NCBI RefSeq assembly: GCF_000143415.4
Contig: NW_003314275.1
Span: 2,160,697-2,224,696 of the forward strand
Length of the DNA: 64,000 nt
DNA from: Selaginella moellendorffii
Taxonomy: Eukaryota > Streptophyta > Lycopodiopsida > Selaginellales > Selaginellaceae
Direction of reading: 5' to 3'
A program made the translations under genes and the position numbers. The notes beneath the pieces are model-generated. The model made no database searches, was not told the DNA's origin, and saw nothing but the letters and a program-made list of their open reading frames with translations. Of this stretch, positions 32,899-43,521 are shown piece by piece; positions within the stretch are counted from its first letter, which is position 1; every line of letters begins with the position of its first letter.

Positions 32899-33849
32899 TC
32901 AAGCTCGAGGATCCATTCCATGCTGCCACACGTAGACAGTCTCGTCCCAGGCGGTGCTCGCCAGCAATCCCTCGACGTGAGGACTCATGTCGATCCCAAT
33001 CGCAAACTCGGTGTGATGGTCATACCGCGCGAGCAGCGCGTCCTCTGGAGCCATGTAGTCCCACATACACACCGTCATATCGTAAGAGCACGAAGTTATG
33101 ACGCTGGCGTGGTGTGGCGAGAACTTGACCCTCCTCACAGCGTAGCCGTGCCCCTGGAGAGAGCTCATCTCCCTCCGGGGATTCCTCACGTCCCAAACTT
33201 TGATCGTCTTGTCCACCGATCCAGAGACGAGCACGCACTCGTTATACTTGCTCCAGTCGCACGCCAAGATCTCGAGCTGGTGCCCCGGGATGACGAGCGA
33301 TGCGTGAGGATCTCTCACGTCCCACACCCGGAGCGTGCAATCCCCGGAGGCCGTCAAGAACACATCGGCGTGGCGCGGGTTCCACACCGCCGTGTAGACG
33401 CAGTACGAGTGCTCCGCGAACGTCCGGAGCGATCGCGGCGCGTCGATCGCCCACAGCTTGGCGGTGTCGTCCCAGGCGGAGCTGAGGAAGCAGTCCTTGC
33501 GGACGAGATTCCAGTCGACCGAGTTAACCTCGTGGCCGTGCTCCTCGAAGCTGCGGATGGGATTGGCGTGGCGGGGGAGGGCCGTGTCCCAGACCTTGAC
33601 GCTGCCGTCGGCGCTGGCGGAGACGAGGATGTGCTCGTTGTCCTCGGCCCAGGTGCAATCGTAGAGGCCGTCGGCGGTGTCGAAGCTGCACAGCTCCGCG
33701 ATGCCGCCCGAGGGATGGAGCTGGAGAACGTACTGGCGGCCGTTGCCGATGATCCCGAAATTCTGCGACGTCGCCACCGCCAGGAGCGTCTCGGAGAAGG
33801 GACTGAATTCCACCGAGTAGCCATTGAAGGCCGCCTTGAACGCCGGCAT
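32899..33849 (-). CDS. PEX7: Peroxisomal PTS2 import receptor PEX7
   Basis: Single exon of 316 aa, the usual PEX7 length. It opens with MPAFKAAFNGYSVEFSPF, the conserved plant PEX7 start, and is made of WD40 repeats covering the whole chain (SVKVWDTALP, TAKLWAIDAP, TLRVWDVRDP, TIKVWDVRNP and VCMWDYM). It ends in VYVWQHGMDPRA. PEX7 is the soluble receptor that binds PTS2 signals in the cytosol and, with PEX5, brings cargo to the peroxisomal docking complex. The start is 343 bp from the divergent PPR gene at 34193. A TTAGGGTTCTTGG element lies 29 bp upstream of the ATG. Confidence 0.96.
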   Translation of the reverse strand: MPAFKAAFNGYSVEFSPFSETLLAVATSQNFGIIGNGRQYVLQLHPSGGIAELCSFDTADGLYDCTWAEDNEHILVSASADGSVKVWDTALPRHANPIRSFEEHGHEVNSVDWNLVRKDCFLSSAWDDTAKLWAIDAPRSLRTFAEHSYCVYTAVWNPRHADVFLTASGDCTLRVWDVRDPHASLVIPGHQLEILACDWSKYNECVLVSGSVDKTIKVWDVRNPRREMSSLQGHGYAVRRVKFSPHHASVITSCSYDMTVCMWDYMAPEDALLARYDHHTEFAIGIDMSPHVEGLLASTAWDETVYVWQHGMDPRA

Positions 33850-33878
33850 TCCCTGGCGCTAGAGCGAGCTACCTTGTG

Positions 33879-33891
33879 CCAAGAACCCTAA
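33879..33891 (-). promoter_or_regulatory. TTAGGGTTCTTGG element upstream of PEX7
   Basis: Identical 13-mer, in gene orientation, to those before the carrier (19196) and PORR (57591) genes. Confidence 0.55.
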
Positions 33892-34192
33892 ATTTCTTCA
33901 ATGGGCAATCCGCCAAATCTTCCACGAATTGCTTGAACCTGGATTGATGATCGTGTTTGACTTTGCTGCAATTGACTATACCAAGCGATCGTGCTCTAGA
34001 ATTCAGAAAGCAAGATCTCTATTCATGACCATACCCAGCGATAGTGCTCTAGAATTTCAGCAAGAACGAGCAAGAAAGAGCCCTAAATTTCTTTCGAATT
34101 GAGCGATCGTTCTAGCAAGAACGAGCAAGATTTCTATCATCGATCGTCGTGCAAATGAGAAGAGCCCTAGTGAATAGCATTTCTCCTATTTT

Positions 34193-36259
34193 ATGATTCA
34201 GAGAGCCCTGATCAAGAGCAAGAGCGTCGACGATCTCGCGCAACTCATCCGCGCCGCCGGCGACGCCAGGGATCTTCCCCGAGCCGCACAGCTCCACGCC
34301 TCGATCTTCACCAACAGCAACACTCGGAGAAGCGATGACCATCGCTTCCTCGCGAATCTCTTGGTCCAGACCTATGGCAAATGCGGCAGCACCGCAGCCG
34401 CGCGCCAGATCTTCAACGCCACTGCCCAGCGCAACGCATACTCCTGGAACAACATCGTTACCGCATATGCCCAAGACGGGCATCTGGAGGAATCGAGCCG
34501 GATCTACGCCAAAATGCCCAAGAACAGCCCCATTGCGTGCTCGGCGATGGTCACGGCATTCGCGAAGCACGGCGATTTCCACCGCGCCAAGGCCCTGTTC
34601 GATGGAGCGCCCGTGCGAGATCTCGCGATGTGGAACTCCATGCTCTCGGGATTTGCCGAGAGCGGCGATCTCGCTGGCGGCGAGGCTACGATTGAGAGAA
34701 TGCCGGAGACGAGCGTGATCTCCTGGACAGCCCTGCTCCACCTCCTTTGCCGCCTCGATCGCCTGGAGCTCGCCAAGGATATCTTCGATCGGATGCCCGG
34801 CCGCAACGAGCTCGCCTGGACGATCATCTTCCAGGCCTGCGCCGTGAGATCACTTCTCCTCGATGCTAGAGCTGTGCTCGATCGAATGCCCGCGCAGAGC
34901 CTCTCGTCGTGGACGGAATTGATGTCGCTCTACGCGGATCACGGCCAGATCGAGCAGGCCAAGGCCGTGTTCTTCGATTCCATGCCCGATCAAGACGTCG
35001 TCTCGTGGACAACGATGATCCGGGCGCTAGCGGCGCATGGAGGCTTCGCTGAGGCGGAGGAGATCTTTGCCAGGATGCCGCAGCACGACGCCATCGCATG
35101 GACCGCGATTATAGCTGCAAATGCCGAGAAGGGGGATCTGGAGAGATCGCAAAGGCTGTTCCATCTGATGCCGGAGAGGACGATTGTCACCTGGAACATC
35201 CTCCTCCACGCGCAGTCCAGAATCGGGGATCCAGACTCTGCGCAGCTCGTGTTCGATCGAATGCCGCAGCGCGATCCAGTGTCGTGGAACATCCTTGTCG
35301 CGGGCAGTGCCGCGCGGGGGCGCATCGATCGCGCGAGCGAGATTCTCGAGCGCGATGCGCCAGAGCGAAGCGTGACGCTCCTCAACACGATGATCACTGC
35401 GCTGGCAGAGCAAGGCCGGCCCGACGCCGCGAAGAAGCTCTTCGACTCCATGGCGGCCAAGAACATCGTGTCCTGGACGGCGATCATCGCCTCAGGCGCA
35501 CTCAATGATCGCCTCGAGATTTCCAAGCTCGCCTTCCAGAAGATGCCGCAGACGAACCTCGTCGCGAGGGTCGCGATGCTCTCGGCCTATTCCCTCCGCG
35601 GCGCCATAGCCGACGCTAAGAAATCCTTCGACGCGCTAGGCAGCTGGAATGCCATAGCCTGGAATTCGCTGCTCGCCGCGTATTCCCAGCACGATCGCCT
35701 CGACAAGGCCGAGAGCTTGTTCCAGAGGATGCCGAACTGGGATTCTTTCGCCTGGACGACGATGATGACCGCCTATTCCCGTGCCGGGCTGCTCGATCTG
35801 GCACTGGGAGTCTTCGATTCCATGCCGGATCGCGATATTATCACCTGGAACGCAGCGATCGCTGCGTTTGGCCAGAACGGGCACCCGATCACCTCGATCC
35901 GCCTCTTCCAGCTCCTCATCCTCGACGGCGCCGAGCCAAACGACGCCTCCTTCCTGAGCGCGCTCACGGCGTGCAGCCATGGGGGCCTCGTCGCCCTAGG
36001 CCATTCCATCTTCCTCTCCATCGCGGCGGATCACGGCGCCGTGCCGAGCCGGCAGCACTACAGCTGCGTGATCGATCTCCTGGGCCGCGCTGGAAAGCTT
36101 GGCAGCGCGCAAGACCTCGTCAAGAACATGCCATTCCTCCCAAACTCCATCGCCTGGGGATCCATCCTGGGCGCGCTCAAGCTCCATTGCCGCCAAGACC
36201 AAAGGCGGGAAATTTTGCCCAATTTAAATGAGAGAACCATACAAATGTTTCAATCTTAG
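34193..36259 (+). CDS. Pentatricopeptide repeat protein, S-repeat array (second)
   Basis: Single exon of 688 aa with about 19 PPR motifs. Residues about 45-560 are consecutive roughly 31-residue S-type repeats (VISWTALLxxxC, VVSWTTMIRALA, IVSWTAIIASGA). They are followed by P-, L- and S-like motifs (ITWNAAIAAFGQ, FLSALTACSHGG, YSCVIDLLGRAGK). The chain ends soon after SIAWGSILGALKLHC with a short basic tail, so E and DYW domains are absent. It shares layout with the gene at 30627-32549 but the sequences differ widely, so they are not recent duplicates. RNA binding in an organelle is inferred from the family. The ATG at 34193 is the first in frame after an upstream AT-rich leader. Confidence 0.88.
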   Translation: MIQRALIKSKSVDDLAQLIRAAGDARDLPRAAQLHASIFTNSNTRRSDDHRFLANLLVQTYGKCGSTAAARQIFNATAQRNAYSWNNIVTAYAQDGHLEESSRIYAKMPKNSPIACSAMVTAFAKHGDFHRAKALFDGAPVRDLAMWNSMLSGFAESGDLAGGEATIERMPETSVISWTALLHLLCRLDRLELAKDIFDRMPGRNELAWTIIFQACAVRSLLLDARAVLDRMPAQSLSSWTELMSLYADHGQIEQAKAVFFDSMPDQDVVSWTTMIRALAAHGGFAEAEEIFARMPQHDAIAWTAIIAANAEKGDLERSQRLFHLMPERTIVTWNILLHAQSRIGDPDSAQLVFDRMPQRDPVSWNILVAGSAARGRIDRASEILERDAPERSVTLLNTMITALAEQGRPDAAKKLFDSMAAKNIVSWTAIIASGALNDRLEISKLAFQKMPQTNLVARVAMLSAYSLRGAIADAKKSFDALGSWNAIAWNSLLAAYSQHDRLDKAESLFQRMPNWDSFAWTTMMTAYSRAGLLDLALGVFDSMPDRDIITWNAAIAAFGQNGHPITSIRLFQLLILDGAEPNDASFLSALTACSHGGLVALGHSIFLSIAADHGAVPSRQHYSCVIDLLGRAGKLGSAQDLVKNMPFLPNSIAWGSILGALKLHCRQDQRREILPNLNERTIQMFQS

Positions 36260-36351
36260 AAATTTTTGGAAGCTCTTGCGAATCGATCTGTGGAGTGTTC
36301 CGAAGTGTATAAACAATGTTATGTTAGAAGGAAGAACGCATTGTCTCGCGT

Positions 36352-38811
36352 CTATAAGTAGCCCATACTCTTTTTGTATTGGAGCTCCTCTTTCCAAGTG
36401 ACAATATCAGCAATCCAGTCGCCACTGCCACTGCGCTGTGAAAAATCTGTGCGTTTCTTATTGCCAGTAGTTCCAAACACTGCAAACACAATAGATCATA
36501 GACCTTGTCACCAACTTGGAAAACTTGTCACAAACTTGGAGCGTACCTTCGTTTAAGCTGCAGCTATTTGCTCCCTTGAAGATCTTGTCCGGATCCATCT
36601 GGGCCTGTTTAGCTAGCTGAGGCAGCAGGTTCTCCTTGCTGCAAAGATCAACACGAAGAACTCTGTGAGAAAAAAGAGAAAAAGAGAAAACGAAGGAAAA
36701 AACAGAAAAGAAAAGCTTACTTTGCCCAACGCGGTATTGGCTTCACGGGCCTCTTCGGCTTCCTCGGATTTTGGTTCTCCTTGTCATCGTCGTCGTCGTC
36801 GTCAGAGGAGCTTTTGTAAGGAGAGATTTCGTAGGAGGCTGGGCCTGGATCTTCTTCTTCGTCTTCTTCTTCGTCCTCGTCCACCATCTTACCACCCAAA
36901 AGAGATGGGCAGAACTGTTGCTTGTGATCTAGCACGGCTGGCGTTCCCAGGTAGCTCTCAACACCATTCAGGCTCGTTTTGGAAGCGCTCAGTGAGACTG
37001 CCTTGCGTTGAGCCGTGCCACTCGGTACCCGAAGCGCATGGCCGAGCAGCCCGAGCGACTGTTCCCTTTGAACGTAAAGTTCTTGGCTGCCTGATACCTT
37101 CTCTAAAGGTCGTTGCTGCTCTTTCTCCAGCATTTTCATCCGTTGGAAGACTTCTTCTCTGCGCTTTTTCTCGGCCTCCCTGCTAGCGAACCAGTTGGCT
37201 TTCGTCTCCTCCGCTTCCCTCCTCCTCCGCTCTGCTTGCCTCTCCTTTTCTAACCTTTGCTCCTTCTTCATCCTCAGCTCATCATCAACTCTTCTCCGCT
37301 TGTTCTTCAACTCTTCGTCTTTCCTCCTCTGTTCTTCCTCCAGCTTCTTCAGTCTCTTTCGCTCGAGGTCACCCTTGACTTCTAAAGGTCGTTTGGTTGT
37401 CTTACCGCGCACGTCTTTTTTTCCTACCGAGACAAGAAAAATGTTAGCATAGGACAAGATGCGTGAAGATCGAGTAAGACAAACCGTTTGCGATGGACTT
37501 CTGCTGAGTAACGAGAGGGACAAATGACTTCAGGTTTGTCGCGATGGACACGGTGGGTTTTTGCTGAGTGATCAGTGGGAGAAATGACCTCATGTTTGAA
37601 ACCAGGTTCTGCTTCAAGTGAATGCTCTCCTCTTCTTCTTCTGCAGAACCTGGTTCTGAAACTATTGTGCTGACAGCTGCTCTCTCCTTTTCGTTCTCCT
37701 GGAAGTTCGTTTGCTCCGTTATTAGCATAACCTCCAATTCTTCCTGGTCAGGTCCTACTTTCTCCTGGTCTAGTTTCCTTTCTTCCTCTACAGTTGCTCT
37801 GTCCTTTTCGTTCTCCTGAAAGTTCGTTTGCTCCGCTGTGCTGACAGTTCCTCTCTCCTTTTCGTTCTCCTGGAAGTTCGTTCGCTCCGTTACTGATTCT
37901 TCCTGGTCAGGCCCTGCTTTCTCCTGGTCTGGCTTCCTTTCTTCCTCTACACTTGCAATCGAGGCAGCTTGTTCTTCCTGATAAACTACTGTGCTGACAG
38001 CACTCTCCTGGAAGTTCGTGTGCTCCGTTACTATTTCTTCCTGGTCAGGCCCTGCGTCTGGCTTCCTTTCTTCCTCTACACTTGCAACCGAGGGAGCTTG
38101 TTTTTCTTCCTGATAAACTACTGTGCTGACAGCTTTCTCCTGTTCGATCTCCGTTTGCTCCGCTACTAATTCTTCCTGGTCAGGCCCTGCTTTCTCCTCA
38201 CTTGCAGCCGCGGCAACTTGTTCTTCGCCGTGATAAACTACAGTGCTGACAGCTCTCTCCTTTTCGTTCTCCTGGAAGTTCGTTTGCTCCGTTACTAAAT
38301 CTTCCTGATCAGGCCCTGCTTTCTCCTGATCTGGCTTCCTTTCTTCCTCTACACTTGCAACCGAGCCAACTTGTTCTTCTTCCTGATCAACTGTGCTGAC
38401 AGCTCTCTCCTTTTCGTTATCCTCACCCAATTCTTCCTGGTCCGGCCCTGCTTTCTCCTGCTCTCTTTCCTCCTCCACATTTGCAACCGAGAAGGCAAAT
38501 TGCTCTTCTTCCTGGTTTGGCTCCTGCTCTGGTTCTGGAAATGCTGTGCTGACAGTTCCTCTCACCTTTTCATTCTCCTGGAAGATCCTTTGCTCCTTCA
38601 CTAGCAAGACACCACCTTCTACCTGGTAAGGCCTAGCTTTCTCCTGGTCTGGCCCTTCCTCCTCTAAAACCTTCTTCTTGAGACTTACGGGAGGAAGAAG
38701 TACCCGCATCAGCGAGTGCATCGAAGCCACAAAGTACTGCTTCTGCTGATGGAACTGCGCATCCGCATTCTCTATCGTCTCGAGGAGAAGGTGTATTCTC
38801 GCCTCCTCCAT
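36352..38811 (-). CDS. INCENP-like chromosomal passenger complex subunit
   Basis: Four exons on the minus strand, 37485-38811, 36721-37423, 36547-36638 and 36352-36479, join in frame to 749 aa. The C terminus holds an IN-box: SYEISPYKSS, an acidic run, then PRKPKRPVKPIPRWA. The next exon supplies ENLLPQLAKQAQMDPDKIF. IN-box proteins bind and activate Aurora kinase; the plant member is WYRD. A charged helical region rich in Lys/Arg/Glu (about residues 460-570) precedes it, like the INCENP single alpha helix. Residues about 60-420 are acidic degenerate repeats of roughly 45-60 aa (PDQEKAGPDQEE, TNFQENEKERAVSTVVYQEE). The N terminus shows no clear survivin/borealin-binding motif. The start lies 318 bp from the divergent DZIP1 start. 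Confidence 0.8.
37620..38600 (-). repeat. Degenerate coding minisatellite in the INCENP-like gene
   Basis: Irregular units of about 140-180 bp repeat within exon 1, recognisable by TTCCTGGTCAGG and CTGTGCTGACAG on the plus strand. Units differ by in-frame deletions, so repeat number has changed while the frame was kept. Confidence 0.75.
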
Positions 38812-39129
38812 GGCTTCTAAACCTTAGCGAGCGCCCAGCCTACTCTGATTCTAGAGATATTTCACAGCGCAAGCAGATCTTTACCGGTTCTCGCCGCCCA
38901 TACCCTAGCCCGCCCACCCGGCGCCAAAGCGAGCTCCTCCACCCCTCGCCATAGCTTCGCTCCTTAGGGCAAGGTAAAGAAAATGCGAGAGAATATTCGT
39001 ACGAACACATCCGAGCCGTCCGCTTTAACGCGATCGACGGCTCAGGGTGCTCTTACCGTTACAGCTCCGAGTACTTTAAAGTTTTTTGGAGAGAGAAGAG
39101 GGCGCCCTGGATTTCGATCATGCGTAGCG
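38812..39129. promoter_or_regulatory. Shared 318-bp promoter region of INCENP-like and DZIP1
   Basis: The two start codons face away from each other across this interval. It contains GCGCCAAA at 38921-38928, whose complement TTTGGCGC fits the E2F consensus TTTSSCGC. It also contains TTACCGTTACAG near 39052-39063, whose complement includes AACGG, the core of the mitosis-specific MSA element. Both are expected for cell-cycle genes. The site calls come from consensus matching only. Confidence 0.5.
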
Positions 39130-42100
39130 ATGGCTGATGCGATTCGCGGGGAGGAAGATCCCAAGCTGCTGGATTCGAGAGGCGGCCGCCGCGACCACAG
39201 CGCCGATCGCCAGAAGAAGCAGCGGAGGGTGGATGCATCCAGCAGCCGTGACGATGGCGAGGCGACCGAGAGCTCGGAGAGCTACAGCGACGACGACGAG
39301 AGGTACGTGAGGAGCAGCAATAGGTCGTGGAAGAAGAGATTTGGGCCAGCAAAGAAACGATTCATCGATGCGGATTATCAAGAGGTGTTTCGAGCTCCAC
39401 CGTTTTGTTTCCAAAAGAGAATAGCTCGGATCGATTGGAGGACACTGCATGCCATCGAAGTGGATGGACTCATCCAAGAAATCGGTAAGAATGTAGGTCC
39501 TTTGATTACTTTTTTTTGTTTTTTTTTTAATTTGAGTTATCTTTGTAGACATTGGAAAACTAGAGACTGTTCTTGATACTATAGCGTTTGGAGACATCCA
39601 AGGTGAAGATACTCGTAACTTCACCGAGCAAAACTTCATCAAGCTTTTTCGTCTTGCTCAATTGATGGTACGTGAGACTTCTACTCTAGAGGAATTTTCT
39701 TTTCCGACGATTTTAACTTAGCAGATCGAGTATCTTCTTCATGTCCAAACTGTTCTAGCGGATCAAAAATCACAGTTGATCGGTGCCGTATCAGGTGCTC
39801 GGAGAAAAGGTGAAAAACTGAGGCTGCGATGTCTCTGGCAACACGACGCTCTAAAGCAGTCCCAGAAGGATTTGAAGCATGCCAGAAAGGTGCATTTGCT
39901 CGACATTACAATAATGGTTTATATTTATATTGCAGACACTAAAAACTTACGAGGGTCTTTTGCGTTCCAATGGAAAGCAAGCTGCTGTCCAACAGCAGGT
40001 TAGCACCGAAAAAGAAATTAAAAACGAACGCTCTAAGAACTTAACTTGACCCAGTTCTCATCACTCAGCTCTGGGGATGTGTGTTCTTGAGCTCTTGCTG
40101 TTGGTGGTGAACTATACAGGTGCACCATTGTCCTTGCTGTGAGAAGATCTTTGAATCTTCATACTATCTTGTAAGTAAGAAAGGTCTTCCTTTTTCTTTC
40201 TTCTCTGACGTTGCTTTGTAAACAGGATTTGCACGTATCGAGGAGACATCCAAGGCCAACAGATCGCTCCGAGCGAGCGGATGTTCGATCGGAGAGAGTA
40301 TCAGAAGAGAGAGCCCCTGTCTGTCATCCACCAGTTGCAAGAAGTGTTGAGAAATCTGCCGCACAAGTAAGGATGATCTTCCATCTCTGATTACAACTTA
40401 ATTATGCTTTTACCTACAGGTAAGAGCTGAAACTGAAGCAGTTTTACAAAGAGAATTTGAACGACAACACGGAGGAGTTTCACATGTAAATTCTTCTCTT
40501 TCTTGCTTTTTTCCTACATGTCTTTTGACTATCGCAACTTCAGCATGACGACAGCAGATCTGGTGGTGCTCAGGTAAAAAACGCAGACCATCTATTCTTT
40601 CTAAATTTTTTTTTCGTACAGGTGAGTTCTTTGCATCGAACTCTACATGACAGCGGGAGTGAATTTGACGAAGCTGATTACCAACTTGGCCTTCCTTACT
40701 CACAATCTCATGCCACTCCTGTAAGCGTTTACCTTTTATTCTTTTTCATTTCTATGACACTACCACTGTCGGTAGAGGTTGCAACGAAGAGATGACTACG
40801 AGGTTTTGGAAGATGCTGGAAATGTATGGCAATAAGAATGTTCTTGCGAGTGTTTCAACGAGCTAATTCTTCTGGCTTTTCTGCAGAGGCTGAGTGACTT
40901 GGAACGGAAGTTTGAAGGTGTTGAACATCAAATTCACCACCTCAATAAGGTCACCTAAGAATGTTATCAAATCCTGTTCTCTAACTTTGAGCCACCCACA
41001 CCAGGAAAATATCAAACTGAGAACTGAACTAGACGCAGCTTACCGCGAGGTATATCGTAATCGATTGTATTTTACTTGTTCTTATCATGCTCACAAACAG
41101 CTATCTGCTTTGAGATCTGGAAAACGTCAAAGAATGGGAGACAGTCCTCAGGTGCTAAAGGTCAGAGATCTAGAACTGGGACTCATGTTTTCTTTGTATG
41201 CATAGCTTGAGCTGGAGAAGAAGGAAAAGCAGCTAATCAAGTATATGAAAAAAGTAAGCAAGTTAGTAAGATCAAAAGTACAATCTAAATAACTTCACAG
41301 AACGAAGGAAAATCGTCCGGTATCGAAGACTTCACCGTGCAGGAGCATGCAAGAAATGCCAAGTCCTTGAGCGTAAGCAAACATGAAACTTTTCGTGCAC
41401 GTAACTCTGGACGATCCACAAATAACAGGACTGGGTTAGCGACACGGATGATAGATACAGCGACCTCACCATGGGAATCACCGAAGAGTTTCGCGATCTC
41501 GAGCCACCCGAAGATGCAAGGCTAGTGATTAAGTTTTCTCTCTTCCATTATAGTTAACTAATGGAAACTGTGCAGGAGCCGGCACTCGGATGAATCGGGA
41601 CGAAGTAGCGCAGCTTCAAGGCGAAAGCAGCTTGTTGACGTTGATGACGGGACTCCAGTGTCGGACAAGGAACGCTGGGTGCAAGAGCATCAGTATGCCC
41701 CAATACCAGAGAAGTGAGTCTGGCTCTTTGACTCTTTGCTTTAACTTCTTTGAACTCCCTTCTAGGCCTTATGCTTTGTCCAAATTCCCACACGGTTCGT
41801 CTACAGTGAGTACTATGCATGGAAGAATGGCCGCGGTAAGAACAAAAGCCCCTTTTTACTTCGTTGTGTAAGCTTACGTTTTATATTTTGTCTAGCAATT
41901 CGAACAGAAGCTGAATGCCGAGCTGAAGAAGTTTGGGATCTCAGCAAACTCGAAAGGAATCAGGTCCGTGTTTGAGGTTCCCAAATCAAATATATTGTTC
42001 CGAACTTCTCTTGTATTGTAACCAGTGACGAGATGCTCAAAGCGGCACTATCAACACTAGAAAGGCAACGAAGAACTCGCTACTGTGACGCTCCACCCGA

Positions 42101-43198
42101 TGACCGCAGGATCATGGAGTACGAGAGAAGCACTATACAATGGCATATTGAGGTACAACATACTATGCTTGGCTGGATAAAATTGATCGTTTTTAAATAG
42201 AGAGCTGTACGTACCCGCGACACGGATCGCCTGGAATCAATTTTCGAGGAAGAGTCAGAGCCAGAGGACGTTGCTTCTGTTGTATCAGACGACGAAATCT
42301 CTGAAAGAGAAGTGAGTTCAAGTTTTCTACGTTAAATTCTCACTCTCCGTCTCGGGCTTTATGCAGGAGCTTGAAGAGCGGGCGAGCTCGAGACCGTCAC
42401 CGTCGTATGGAAAGCCATCACCATCCTACGGTCGTCGCACGCCGTCGCCGAGATCCTACGGCCGGCGCTCACGCTCGCCGTCGCCACCGCAACCTCCAAA
42501 GTCGAGAGGAGGGGGACCGAGCTCGGGATTTACCGAGCAGTTTGTGTCCAAGGCATTTTCGTGGCGAGCGGACGACGAGTCCGAGTCGCACACGTTTAGA
42601 GTTACTGGCGAGGTGGTAGCGCAGCGAGTTAAATCCCCCGGTGGAGGAGGAGACGTTCCACACAGGATTGTTATATCGCCAGTAGCCAGTCCAGTGAGTG
42701 TTAGTCGGGGGCCGGCTCCTATCTTTGAGGACGAGCAAGTGGAGGAAGATTTGGGACTGGGTGACTGGGACAGCGACGATGGAAAGAACACGAGCAGTCC
42801 AAGCCCGAGAAGTCCCGAAGTTGCGAGGTAAAGAGCTTTAAGTTCTTTAGAGTGTTCGCTTTGGTCATGAGCTCTTGATTTTTCCAGGCAAGTTATGAGA
42901 GATATACAGTCGAGAGTGGAATCTCCTTCCAGCTCCAAAGCCACAGGTTTGTCATCTCGTTATTTCTTTGTTCGTTCTTTCTTGATTTGCAACTTGGTGC
43001 AGCTAAGCAAAAAGGCAAGCAAGCAGCAGCTGGATCTACCAAGTAAGAAACGCTGGTGCTTCTCCTACAATGCACAGAGTTCTAACTTAGCTTTTCAATT
43101 GCAGCAAGTCCAAGCAGCACGCCAGTAGTAGCAATGCCAGTGATGATATCAAAATGCTAGACGAACTTGATGCTGAAATCAATGACATAATAAGATGA
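39130..43198 (+). CDS. DZIP1 (iguana)-like ciliary/basal body zinc-finger protein
   Basis: Twenty-five exons could be joined with every phase consistent to an 894-aa protein. Exon starts: 39130, 39549, 39725, 39936, 40120, 40226, 40420, 40544, 40622, 40776, 40887, 41005, 41101, 41206, 41301, 41429, 41576, 41766, 41896, 42026, 42201, 42367, 42888, 43003 and 43105. Introns are mostly 45-65 bp. Residues about 90-190 match the DZIP1 N-terminal domain (FCFQKRIARIDWRTLHAIEV, then IEYLLHVQ). A C2H2 finger at 238-259 reads CPCCEKIFESSYYL plus DLHVSRRH. Coiled coil and a Ser/Pro-rich basic tail follow. Animal DZIP1 acts at the basal body and transition zone in cilium formation. A plant copy fits flagellate sperm. 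Confidence 0.88.
41521..41575 (+). other. GC-AG intron in DZIP1-like gene
   Basis: Frame continuity between exon 16 (ends GATGCAAG at 41520) and exon 17 (41576) requires the donor GCTAGT. The GT a few bases later would shift the frame. Confidence 0.6.
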
Positions 43199-43369
43199 AT
43201 CTTAGTATCATTCATCCAAGAATCTAAAGCTCCGACTGTCAATCAATCGAAAGGCATTGAAAAACTCGCGCGAGAACATGGTTGACGCAATGCAAACAAG
43301 GAGAGAAAACTAAAGTTTCCGCAAACCACAGCGCGTTCCCTCGAGCACAGGAGACTACAAACACATACA
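43199..43369. other. Short spacer between DZIP1-like gene and tRNA
   Basis: Probably the DZIP1 3' UTR; no other feature seen. Confidence 0.5.
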
Positions 43370-43442
43370 TGGAGATGCCGGGTATCGATCCCGGTGCCTC
43401 TCGCATGCGAAGCGAGCGCTCTACCATCTGAGCTACATCCCC
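43370..43442 (-). tRNA. tRNA-Ala (anticodon CGC)
   Basis: A 73-nt cloverleaf folds on the minus strand: acceptor GGGGATG/CATCTCC, D stem GCTC/GAGC, anticodon stem CTCGC/GCGAG with loop TTCGCAT (anticodon CGC), and T stem CCGGG/CCCGG with loop ATCGATA. The discriminator is A. The third acceptor pair is G3:U70, the alanine identity element. No intron. Confidence 0.93.
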
Positions 43443-43521
43443 TTACCACAGGAGGTAAACCACAAAGCTAATATATTTACTGGCCAGACAAAATTTACAA
43501 ATTTGATCTATCCGAGATCAC

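Noticed and set aside
32893..33891. 332-codon plus-strand ORF
   Set aside because: Antisense shadow of PEX7, which has clear conserved protein sequence on the other strand.
38983..39129. Upstream ATG extending DZIP1-like protein by 49 residues
   Set aside because: The extension has no DZIP1 similarity, overlaps the likely promoter and would shorten the intergenic region to about 170 bp; MADAIRGEED at 39130 is preferred.
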